Position numbers and translations under genes: made by a program
The notes under the pieces: generated by a model
What the model was told of the DNA's origin: nothing
What the model saw: the letters and a program-made list of their open reading frames with translations, nothing else
The model's database searches: none
Part shown: one piece after another, positions 41,559 to 48,435 of the stretch
Layout: each line of letters opens with the position of its first letter
How positions within the stretch are numbered: the stretch's first letter is position 1
NCBI RefSeq assembly: GCF_029382225.1
Contig: NZ_JARLTC010000046.1
Span: 22,354 to 86,353, forward strand
Source of the DNA: Spongiactinospora sp. TRM90649
Lineage (GTDB): Bacteria; Actinomycetota; Actinomycetes; Streptosporangiales; Streptosporangiaceae
Direction of reading: 5' to 3'
Length of the DNA: 64,000 nt

Positions 41559-42049
41559 TGATCCAGTTCCGGGTGTACGCGGTGTGTTTCACCGCCAGCG
41601 CGCAAGCGGGGGCCATCGACTGGTTCGAGCTGGTCGCCCCTGCATCATGCGGGATCGCCCTGTTCGGGCTGGACATCGGCCAGTCCACCGACTTCGGGGA
41701 TGCGGCCGAAGAGGGGATCCGCTGGTACGTCAAACGCGCCGCGGGTTCCTACACTTCCGGCTCCGGCGGCAACACCGGCGTGGCCCGGACACCGTTGCGC
41801 AGCGGTGACGCCGCAGCGACGTTCAGCGCCGAGACGCTCAACACCACCCCGATCGCGGCCGGTTCTGGCACGCTACTCACCCTGCACCAGTCCGTGTTCA
41901 ACGTCCGTGCTGGGCTGGACAAGCTGTGGACCCCGGAGACCGCACCGAGCTGCAAGGCGTCCGAGGCCCTCGCGATCGGGATGGGAGCCGCCCCCGCCGA
42001 CAGCGTGACCTGGGAGGGCACCGCGTACGTCGCCGAGATCATGGGCTGA
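41558..42049 (+). CDS. Phage structural protein (head decoration candidate)
   Basis: 163 residues: FRVYAVCFTASAQAGAIDWF, ELVAPASCGIALFGLDIGQS, TDFGDAAEEGIRWYVKRAAG, then TWEGTAYVAEIMG. Strand-rich with conserved-looking aromatic positions, coupled to 40944-41558. Probably decorates the capsid, by location. Confidence 0.55.
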   Translation: MIQFRVYAVCFTASAQAGAIDWFELVAPASCGIALFGLDIGQSTDFGDAAEEGIRWYVKRAAGSYTSGSGGNTGVARTPLRSGDAAATFSAETLNTTPIAAGSGTLLTLHQSVFNVRAGLDKLWTPETAPSCKASEALAIGMGAAPADSVTWEGTAYVAEIMG

Positions 42050-42052
42050 CCC

Positions 42053-43075
42053 GTGGCTAGGGCGATCTTCCGCCGTCGGTGGAGGAATAGGCCGCCGCCC
42101 CGCCGCCTGTCCGGCACCGCCTCGGCCTCCGAGGACCGCTCACTGGCTTGCTTGGCCGTCGCCGGGACCTGGACCACGGCGGCGGTGGCCCGCTCCATGG
42201 CAGCGATCGCCGTCACGACCGGCTCCGGTGTGGTCACCGCGCTGGCCGACCACGCTGTGGCATCCGACGCGACCGCAGCGGCCGGGGCCGCCGCCGCAGG
42301 GCAGGCCGGGCACGCCGTGGCCGGGCAGGTCGCCGCTACCGCGGCTGGAGCCGCCGCCCCAGGCATCTCACCGCAGACGGACGTGGCGGTCCGCACCGAC
42401 GTGGCGGGCACCGCCCTCGCGGCGGGCGTGCCGCAGGTGGCCGTCGGCGCTGCGGCTTCTGCGGCCGGACACATCGCGCTGGCCTTCGTTGCGGCCGTCC
42501 TGGTGGCGCCATCGGCGACGGTCGGAGGCGAGGCGACGGCGGCCGGGACGCACGAAACCCCCCTGACGGCCCGGGCGGACGGCGGCACGTCCGCCGCGGG
42601 AATGCTCGTCGCCGAGACCGACCTGGTGGCCGCCGCTCACGCCGTGCTCGGCGGATCCGCCGCCGCAGTCATTTCGCACGCCAGTGTCGGGGTGGTGGTG
42701 GCCACGGTGGCCGGGGCAGGAGCGGGCCCGGCCACCATGGCCGTCGTGGCCAGCTCATCGGCATCGGTGAGCAGCACAGCCGCCGCCCTGGCCGGACATG
42801 ACGCGGTGGCGGGTGCCCGGGCGGACACAGCGGGCTGGGCGGCCGCGCTCCTCGCCCCGGACGCCGACATCGAACTCGCGGCCAGGGCGATCGCGGGGGT
42901 GATGGCGTACGCGGTCATCGGCCACGCGGCCGGCATCGCCGCGTCGGCGACCGCAGCCGGGACCGCAGAGATCGGCCCCCGCCGAGAGTCGGTGCCGGGC
43001 CGCCAGGTGGTCGTGGCGTCCGTCTCGCGGCTGGTGGTCGAGGGGTCGTCGTCGGTGGAGGTGAGCGCGCAGTGA
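42053..43075 (+). CDS. Very alanine-rich low-complexity protein
   Basis: 340 residues, about one third Ala, with Val, Gly, Thr and Ser making up much of the rest; almost no aromatic residues after position 45 and no Cys after the first 35. N-terminus is basic (ARAIFRRRWRNRPPPRRL). The body is a run of VA/AA/GAG-type segments, so it may be a coiled or fibrous spacer. GTG 42053 lies four bases past the previous stop, and its TGA overlaps GTG 43072 (GTGA), so it is a genuine member of the operon. No family recognised. Confidence 0.6.
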   Translation: MARAIFRRRWRNRPPPRRLSGTASASEDRSLACLAVAGTWTTAAVARSMAAIAVTTGSGVVTALADHAVASDATAAAGAAAAGQAGHAVAGQVAATAAGAAAPGISPQTDVAVRTDVAGTALAAGVPQVAVGAAASAAGHIALAFVAAVLVAPSATVGGEATAAGTHETPLTARADGGTSAAGMLVAETDLVAAAHAVLGGSAAAVISHASVGVVVATVAGAGAGPATMAVVASSSASVSSTAAALAGHDAVAGARADTAGWAAALLAPDADIELAARAIAGVMAYAVIGHAAGIAASATAAGTAEIGPRRESVPGRQVVVASVSRLVVEGSSSVEVSAQ

Positions 43076-43692
43076 GTGCCGTGGTGGGACTGCTGGAGAT
43101 CGACGCCGGGGACGCCCCGATGTTCACCGTCGCCGTCGATCCGTCGGCGCCGGACACGGCGATGACCGCGGAGATCGTCGAGACCGCCGCGGCGATCTCG
43201 ATGACGCCGTCCGCCGACCGGGCGACGTGGTCGGGCACCGGCCCGGCGCTGACCGTGCCCGGTGAGTACACCGCGCGGTTCACCGCCACCGGCACCGGGG
43301 CGGGGGTGCAGTACTTCACGGTGATCGTGGCCTCACCGCCGCCGCTCACCACGGACCTGCGGCGGCTGCGGCTGCTGATCGCCGACACCGACCCCTCCGC
43401 CCGGATCTTCCGGGTGGACGAACTCGACGACTTCCTCGCCCTCGAAGGCAGCGTCAAGCTCGCCGCGGCCCAGGCATTGGACGTCATCGCCTCCTCCGAG
43501 GCCCTGGTCAGCAAGAAGATCAGGACCCAGGAGGGAATGCAGACCGACGGCCCCGCCGTGGCCGCTGAGCTGCGCGCCCGTGCCATGGAACTGCGCCGCC
43601 AGGCCACCGAAGGCGAGGGCGACGACAGCGTCGGGTTCGACATCGTGGACTTCGCCGACCCGTTCACCCGCCGCGCCGAGCTCGCCGAGTAG
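43072..43692 (+). CDS. Head-tail connector protein with Ig-like N-terminal domain
   Basis: 206 residues. Residues 1-90 are strands resembling an Ig-like domain (FTVAVDPSAPDTAMTAEIVE, VPGEYTARFTATGTG). Residues 95-206 match the gp6-like connector family: LRRLRLLIADTDPSARIFRV, DELDDFLALEGSVKLAAAQA, LDVIASSEALVSKKI. The fusion is unusual, since most gp6-like adaptors are only the C-terminal part. Confidence 0.75.
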   Translation: MSAVVGLLEIDAGDAPMFTVAVDPSAPDTAMTAEIVETAAAISMTPSADRATWSGTGPALTVPGEYTARFTATGTGAGVQYFTVIVASPPPLTTDLRRLRLLIADTDPSARIFRVDELDDFLALEGSVKLAAAQALDVIASSEALVSKKIRTQEGMQTDGPAVAAELRARAMELRRQATEGEGDDSVGFDIVDFADPFTRRAELAE

Positions 43693-43704
43693 GAGGTGCC
43701 TGCC

Positions 43705-44133
43705 GTGCCGCTGCCCTCGACGCGCGTGATCGGCCCCCGCTGGTCGGAGCACCACCGCCCGGCCGCGACCGGCTCGCAGACCGCCGTCGTGCGGATCACT
43801 CGCACCGCCACCGACGGCACCACGGGCGGCGACGGCACCTGGACGCCGCCCGCCCGCACCACCGTCTACGACGGTACGGCCCGCATCAGTCCGCACACCA
43901 GCGAGCAGCGGTTCGTCATCGTCGGCGACCGCCGCACGGTGATCCGCGAGTGCATCGTGGCGATCGAATGGGACGCAGCCGAGGTGCTCATCGAGGACCT
44001 CGTCGAGGTGGTCGAGGCCGTCGATCCGCGCCTGCCTGGGGTGGTGCTGCGGGTGGAGGACGTCCAGGGCGGGTCGGAGCAGTGGGAGCGGATCCTAGTC
44101 GCTACCGAGGTCCTCGCCGCGGAGCGGCAGTGA
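43705..44133 (+). CDS. Head closure-type connector (DUF6093-like)
   Basis: 142 residues, strand-rich: RWSEHHRPAATGSQTAVVRI, RRTVIRECIVAIEWDAAEVL, VVLRVEDVQGGSEQWERILV. Matches the small head-tail joining proteins that follow gp6-like genes. GTG 43705 is preferred because AGGAGG (43691-43696) is 8 bases upstream, while GTG 43696 would overlap it. Confidence 0.7.
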   Translation: MPLPSTRVIGPRWSEHHRPAATGSQTAVVRITRTATDGTTGGDGTWTPPARTTVYDGTARISPHTSEQRFVIVGDRRTVIRECIVAIEWDAAEVLIEDLVEVVEAVDPRLPGVVLRVEDVQGGSEQWERILVATEVLAAERQ

Positions 44134-44495
44134 TGGCCGGGTTGGAGTTCGACGGCATCGACGAGATCAACCAGGTCGCCGTCGATCTCGGCCGTGCCGG
44201 TGCCGCCGGGACAGCGGCGGCCCGCACGGTGGCGAAGGCCACCGGCAATAACGTCGTCGCCCGCGCGCAGACGATCGTCGTCGTTCGGACCGGCAACCTG
44301 AAGAGCACGATCGGCGTCGACATGGACCCGGACGGGCTCGGTTTCGAGGCCGGCCCCACGGCGGAGTACGCCCCGCATGTGGAATGGGGCACCGTGCATA
44401 TGGCCCCCCGGGCTTTCATGGGACCTGCCTTCGATTACGCGATGGCCGAAGGTGTTGCTGCCTTAGAAGAGGCGCTCGGTAGGAATCTGCTGTGA
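44133..44495 (+). CDS. Tail completion/adaptor protein (HK97 gp10-like)
   Basis: 120 residues: QTIVVVRTGNLKSTIGVDMD, AEYAPHVEWGTVHMAPRAFM, the classic gp10-like HK97 family pattern (YAPxVExGT...PRPFM). It joins the connector to the tail. Its last 33 bases run antisense to the end of the minus-strand endonuclease gene. Downstream, the tail terminator gene follows only after that insertion. Confidence 0.88.
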   Translation: MAGLEFDGIDEINQVAVDLGRAGAAGTAAARTVAKATGNNVVARAQTIVVVRTGNLKSTIGVDMDPDGLGFEAGPTAEYAPHVEWGTVHMAPRAFMGPAFDYAMAEGVAALEEALGRNLL

Positions 44496-45311
44496 GAGCC
44501 GGATCAGCGGACGCCACCAGCGGCGTCCTTTGGCGAACTGCCACATGTTGATACTGATCAGGTCGATGTTGTGCTCACGACAGAGGCGGATCTTGTCCGC
44601 CTTCCGCTGGGTGTAGGCGGGGTTGTCTTGGACTCCCCAGACCTCGATGTAGGTGTCGCCGACGCGGTAGTCGGCCTTATACCGCGAGTCGAAGGGGTAA
44701 CGGGGCTCGACCTCGTGGGCGAGGCCATGTTCGGTAAGCCAGTCATCCACCCGCTGTTCGTAGAGGGAGCGGGCCTCGTGACCGTCTCGACACTGGTAGC
44801 GCTTCCCTCCGTTCCAGCCGTCGCGGTCAATGGGAACCTCCAGCTTGCGGCAGAGGTCGATGATCGTGCGCTTGTCGACCCCGCAGGAGGCTGCGATTGA
44901 TGAGGCGGACTCACCGGCCGCTCTCCGATGTCGCAACTCCTCTGGGCTGGGGATCTTCGGAGTGCGGCCCTTGCGGCGCGTGTCCCATACGTGGGGCTTC
45001 GGGATCCGGTGCTTCTCCAGCCAGTGAGGGATTGCGGTGAAGTCGACGCTGTACCGAGCGGCGATATCGCGGTAACCCAGGTGCTGGCCGTGCACGAGGT
45101 CGTACAGCTCTTCGGCAGTGGGCGGGACGATCCCACGATTGGCCAACCCTCGGCCGGAGTCGCGGGCGGTGATCCCGTACGCGTTCATCCATCGCCGGAT
45201 GGTGATGTGGCGGACGCCGTACATCTCGCCGAGCTGGCGGGTGGTCAAGCGTTCGACCTCGTACTGCGTCCGGAGGGTCTCCCGATCCGGCTTACCGGGG
45301 GTTTGTCTCAC
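44463..45311 (-). CDS. Free-standing endonuclease-like protein with three N-terminal HTH units (homing type)
   Basis: 282 residues on the strand opposite to all surrounding genes. Three HTH units occur: 17-50 (LTTRQLGEMYGVRHITIRRW), 70-104 (YRDIAARYSVDFTAIPHWLE) and 124-160 (SASSIAASCGVDKRTIIDLC). From about 170 there is a nuclease-like domain: RDGHEARSLYEQRVDDWL (E185), ADYRV (D214), YIEVWG (E223), then TQRKADKI. This is the shape of a PD-(D/E)XK/Vsr-like EDxHD homing endonuclease fold with variant residues. GTG 45311 has GAAAG upstream. The gene lies between the gp10-like and tail-terminator genes and overlaps the former antisense by 33 bases. Confidence 0.7.
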   Translation of the reverse strand: MRQTPGKPDRETLRTQYEVERLTTRQLGEMYGVRHITIRRWMNAYGITARDSGRGLANRGIVPPTAEELYDLVHGQHLGYRDIAARYSVDFTAIPHWLEKHRIPKPHVWDTRRKGRTPKIPSPEELRHRRAAGESASSIAASCGVDKRTIIDLCRKLEVPIDRDGWNGGKRYQCRDGHEARSLYEQRVDDWLTEHGLAHEVEPRYPFDSRYKADYRVGDTYIEVWGVQDNPAYTQRKADKIRLCREHNIDLISINMWQFAKGRRWWRPLIRLSQQIPTERLF

Positions 45312-45373
45312 CTTTCGATTTTAGTTGAGTACGGAACGGTGGTGAGGTAGATGTCCATCTCAGTTGGCTCTCC

Positions 45374-45823
45374 ATGACCACCCCAGCCCCCGCGCGCCCG
45401 CACAGCGACGCGGCGGTCGCCGCCATCGAGGCCGTGGTGTCGGCGCAGGCGTCGCAGATCCTCGTCGGCCGTGGCGTCCAGCCGCCGGGGTCGGGCTGGC
45501 AGGGCGAGCCCGGCGCGAGCGTGCACCGGCCGTACGTGGTGCTGTACCCGATGACCGGCACGCCCGACGGCAGTGTGGCCGACGCGGTCGAGTACCTGGA
45601 CTACCAGGCGCAGGCCACCTGCATCGCGGCCACCCAGGACGGCGCTGAAGCGGTCGCCGACCTCGTCAAGACGGCGTGGGTGAACGCGCCGCTGCCCGTC
45701 GTCGGCCGGGCCTCCTACCCCGGGCAGGTGCAGCTGGACCGGCCCGCGTCCCGCGACGACACGATCTCCCCGTCGCTGCACTACGCCGTGGTGCAGGTGT
45801 CCTGGCGCACCCAGCGCCCCTGA
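45374..45823 (+). CDS. Tail terminator-like protein
   Basis: 149 residues: AIEAVVSAQASQILVGRGVQ, RPYVVLYPMTGTPDGSVADA, YLDYQAQATCIAATQDGAEA, LHYAVVQVSWRTQRP. The alternating strand-helix fold and position right before the tail tube gene fit the tail-terminator family, which stops tube growth and joins the head. ATG 45374 follows the divergent endonuclease promoter region. Confidence 0.78.
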   Translation: MTTPAPARPHSDAAVAAIEAVVSAQASQILVGRGVQPPGSGWQGEPGASVHRPYVVLYPMTGTPDGSVADAVEYLDYQAQATCIAATQDGAEAVADLVKTAWVNAPLPVVGRASYPGQVQLDRPASRDDTISPSLHYAVVQVSWRTQRP

Positions 45824-45882
45824 CCTCCCCGTGACCACCCCGCGCCCGGCGGGGTCCTACCCGCGCCCTACAGGAGGACTGC

Positions 45883-46212
45883 ATGGCCGACTACGCACCC
45901 CAGGCGGTGACCGTCGACGGGCTCGTCGCCACCGCCCGCACCGCCGCAGGCGGAGACAAACTGACCGACCCCGGCGACCGCCGCGAGATTCGCGTCACGA
46001 ACGGCGGTGGCGCGCCGATCACCCTGACGATCACCCCGCCCGGGTCCACCGACTACGGCGTGGCCAACCCGGCCAAGGTGTTCACGATCACGAACGCCAC
46101 ATCGCGCAGGATTCCCGTCCTCGCCGCATACGGCGACCCCGCCGATGGCGGGAAAGTTGCTCTGACCTGGTCGGCGACCACCAGCGTTACGTTCGAGTAC
46201 ACCCGGAGCTGA
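45883..46212 (+). CDS. Small beta-sandwich tail-region protein
   Basis: 109 residues, Ig/beta-sandwich-like: RREIRVTNGGGAPITLTITP, KVFTITNATSRRIPVLAAYG, VALTWSATTSVTFEYTRS. CAGGAGGACTGC precedes ATG 45883. Beta-sandwich proteins near the tail tube gene often decorate the tail; role inferred. Confidence 0.6.
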   Translation: MADYAPQAVTVDGLVATARTAAGGDKLTDPGDRREIRVTNGGGAPITLTITPPGSTDYGVANPAKVFTITNATSRRIPVLAAYGDPADGGKVALTWSATTSVTFEYTRS

Positions 46213-46218
46213 CTGACC

Positions 46219-46467
46219 GTGGCCGACGAAATCGTGCTGTGCCGCCGCAAGGACGACCACGCACAGACCCTGCCCATTGCGCTCAGCGCGCTGCCGTACT
46301 TCCCCGATTGGGAGCGCGTCCCAGATGAGCTGGCGGGCGGCACAGACGCGGAAAACCAGCCCCGCACCCGCACGCCCACGGCCGACATCGCCGGTGAGCG
46401 GGCACCGGATGCCGACTCCGACAAGGCGGCCAAGGCCGCGCCCAAGACCTCGAAGGGACGTGAGTGA
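46219..46467 (+). CDS. Hypothetical small tail-region protein
   Basis: 82 residues: EIVLCRRKDDHAQTLPIALS, ALPYFPDWERVPDELAGGTD, then a charged Ala/Lys tail. A short ordered part and disordered end. The stop overlaps the tail tube gene start. Confidence 0.55.
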   Translation: MADEIVLCRRKDDHAQTLPIALSALPYFPDWERVPDELAGGTDAENQPRTRTPTADIAGERAPDADSDKAAKAAPKTSKGRE

Positions 46468-46946
46468 TGGCCGACATTGTCGCAACCGGGAAACTCAAGT
46501 TCACCTGGTGCCTGACGCTTTCCAGCTTGACGGCACCCCCCGCGTCGGAGCTGAACGCGGGCGTGGACCTTCAGACGAAAATTCCGAAGGGCGGGTTGGA
46601 CGAGGGCCACACTCAGGCGGCCGTCGACAACACGCACATCTCCAGCCTCAAGGAGACCGAACGGGCCGGCACCAGCAAGGACGAGATCACGGTCACCTTC
46701 AAGCGGGACGACATTGCCCTACAGGACTTGGCCTACAACACCCTGGTCCCGGGGTCCCTCGGCTACGTCGTGATTCGCCGCGACAAGCTGCACACCACCT
46801 CCTACGCCGCCGGGGACATCGTGTCGATCTACCCGGCCGAACTGGGGGTGCGGATGCCGGAGCCGAACACCATCAATGAGCCACTGCAATTCAAAATGAA
46901 GTTCTTCAACCACGAGGCCGGCCAGGACGCGGCGACCGTCGCCTGA
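46467..46946 (+). CDS. Major tail tube protein
   Basis: 159 residues: LKFTWCLTLSSLTAPPASEL, ISSLKETERAGTSKDEITVT, VRMPEPNTINEPLQFKMKFF. A strand-rich tube fold at the classic place, two genes after the tail terminator and directly before the chaperone pair. ATG 46467 (AAGGGA 8 bases upstream) is preferred to GTG 46464. Confidence 0.75.
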   Translation: MADIVATGKLKFTWCLTLSSLTAPPASELNAGVDLQTKIPKGGLDEGHTQAAVDNTHISSLKETERAGTSKDEITVTFKRDDIALQDLAYNTLVPGSLGYVVIRRDKLHTTSYAAGDIVSIYPAELGVRMPEPNTINEPLQFKMKFFNHEAGQDAATVA

Positions 46947-47548
46947 TGCCACTGAACTGGCAGGACATCAAAGCCGGGTCGGTGCGCCCGACGGATCACG
47001 TGGAGATCTGCCTGCGTGGGGACCTGGCCGCCGCCTACGCCGATGCCGCGCGGCGGCTGGCCGCCGCACAGGACTCCGACGACGACTCCATCAACGGGGG
47101 GCTGGAGGCGCTGCAGGTCGCCGAGGAGATGGCGGCCCTGCGAGAGGAGATGGAGCAGCACACGTTCCGGTTCACCTGCCGGGCGCTGCCCCGGCACGCC
47201 TACCGGGAGCTGTGCGAAGCCCACCCGCCGCGCGAGGGCCACCCGTCGGACCGGTTGTACGGCGTGGACATGAGCGCCTTCCCGCTGCCGCTGATCGCCG
47301 GTGCGGTCGTCGCCATCACCCCGGCCGCCGACGGCGACCCAGTGGTGGCCCCGGACGCCGAGCCGGTGCTGACGCTCGACGACGTGCGCGAGATGGACGG
47401 GCAGCTCACCGAGGGGCAGATGCAGTCCCTCTTCGGCTGCGCCGCCCGGATCAACAAGACGAGCGTGGACCTCCCAAAATCCGCGACCGCCTCCGAGCTG
47501 ATGGCGACGCACGCGCCGAGCTCGAAGCGGCCCGCGCCTGGGGCGTAA
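46946..47548 (+). CDS. Tail assembly chaperone, short product (gpG-like)
   Basis: 200 residues in frame 0. A helical domain with the motif HTFRFTCRALPRHAYRELCE at about 72-91 and a late region EMDGQLTEGQMQSLFGCAAR resembles actinophage tail assembly chaperones that bind the tape measure. A C CCA AAA slippery site (47473-47479) near its 3' end allows -1 slippage into the next frame. ATG 46946 shares a base with the tail tube stop. Confidence 0.8.
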   Translation: MPLNWQDIKAGSVRPTDHVEICLRGDLAAAYADAARRLAAAQDSDDDSINGGLEALQVAEEMAALREEMEQHTFRFTCRALPRHAYRELCEAHPPREGHPSDRLYGVDMSAFPLPLIAGAVVAITPAADGDPVVAPDAEPVLTLDDVREMDGQLTEGQMQSLFGCAARINKTSVDLPKSATASELMATHAPSSKRPAPGA

Positions 47549-47907
47549 GCCGACGACGGTTCCTGGGCTGGGAGCCCCGCGAGGTTACCGAGTACGAGCA
47601 CGACGACCAGGGCCGCGTCGTGCGATCGGTGACCGTCCGGGAAGCCGAATGGGACGACGAGCAGCGGGCGTGGGCGGTCGCCCTGCTCGACCTGGAGGCC
47701 GATACCTGCGACGGGTGCCACCAGCCCCTGTCGGAGACGACCCTCCGGGAGGCGTTCGAGGGCTACGACGTCTCCGACCCTGCGGTGTGCCAGGGCTGCA
47801 AGGCGCTGCTGATCGAGCAGCGGCGGGAGGAGTACGCCACCAATCCGAACTTGCCCGCGTTCCGGTTCGGGGTGCGCCGCACCTGGACCCCGCACGACGA
47901 GGAGTGA
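46946..47907 (+). CDS. Tail assembly chaperone, long -1 frameshift product (gpGT-like)
   Basis: Frame 0 is read from ATG 46946 to AAA 47477-47479 (178 codons). Slippage by -1 on CCCAAAA continues as IRDRLRADGDARAELEAARA, WGVSRRRFLGWEP, down to the stop ending at 47907, for about 320 residues in all. The -1 part carries CDGC and CQGC, so a zinc site may form in the fusion only. The same arrangement (short chaperone plus minority fusion) is known from lambda G/GT and most siphophages. Confidence 0.78.
47473..47479 (+). promoter_or_regulatory. Programmed -1 frameshift slippery site
   Basis: C CCA AAA fits X XXY YYZ exactly and lies in the right phase: 0-frame codons CCA (47474) and AAA (47477). 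A possible stem CGAGCT (47494-47499) / AGCTCG (47519-47524) with an inner GGCG/CGCC pair lies 14 bases downstream and could stimulate slippage. Confidence 0.75.
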
Positions 47908-47911
47908 CGCG

Positions 47912-48421
47912 TTGGACATCGAGGAGATCCTGGCCGCCTACCGGCCGCCGGAGCGGACGCTGCCGCTGTGCCTGCGCTCCGATCTGCAGGCGGTGTGGGA
48001 GCAGCTGGAGCGTGACTTCTACGCGGCTGAGGCCGACCCTGGCGATGACGTTCTGCCGAGCGGTGTGTCCGCCCACGCTGCGAAGATCGCTGCCGAGATG
48101 GAGCAGGTTCGCGCCGACATGCAGGCCAGCATGACCGTGTTCGCGTTGCGCGCCGTGCCCCGGCCGCGCTGGCATGAGCTCGTCGAGCAGCATCGGGCGG
48201 ACACGGCGGAGGTGGATGAGGACGCGTTCGGGGCGGCCACGGTCGCGGCGTGTTGCGTCTCCCCGCAGATGACCGTGGAGCAGGCGGGCAGGCTGCAGGC
48301 CACGCTGACCGATGGCCAGTGGGAGGAGCTGACCACGGCGGTGGTGCGGCTCAACCGCACCGCGACCGCCGTGCCGTACTCGGCTGCGGTGGCGGCCCGC
48401 GCCGCGCTCGCGGGCGCCTGA
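47912..48421 (+). CDS. Second tail chaperone-like protein (paralogue)
   Basis: 169 residues. It repeats features of the gene just before: an acidic EEILAAYRPPERTLPLCLRS start, MTVFALRAVPRPRWHELVEQ against HTFRFTCRALPRHAYRELCE, and QLxDGQWEELTTAVVRLNR against QLTEGQMQSLFGCAARINK, so it looks like a duplicated chaperone N-half without a frameshift partner. TTG 47912 has GAGGAG 8-9 bases upstream. Placed directly before the tape measure. Confidence 0.65.
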   Translation: MDIEEILAAYRPPERTLPLCLRSDLQAVWEQLERDFYAAEADPGDDVLPSGVSAHAAKIAAEMEQVRADMQASMTVFALRAVPRPRWHELVEQHRADTAEVDEDAFGAATVAACCVSPQMTVEQAGRLQATLTDGQWEELTTAVVRLNRTATAVPYSAAVAARAALAGA

Positions 48422-48435
48422 GCGGGAGCTGAGCC

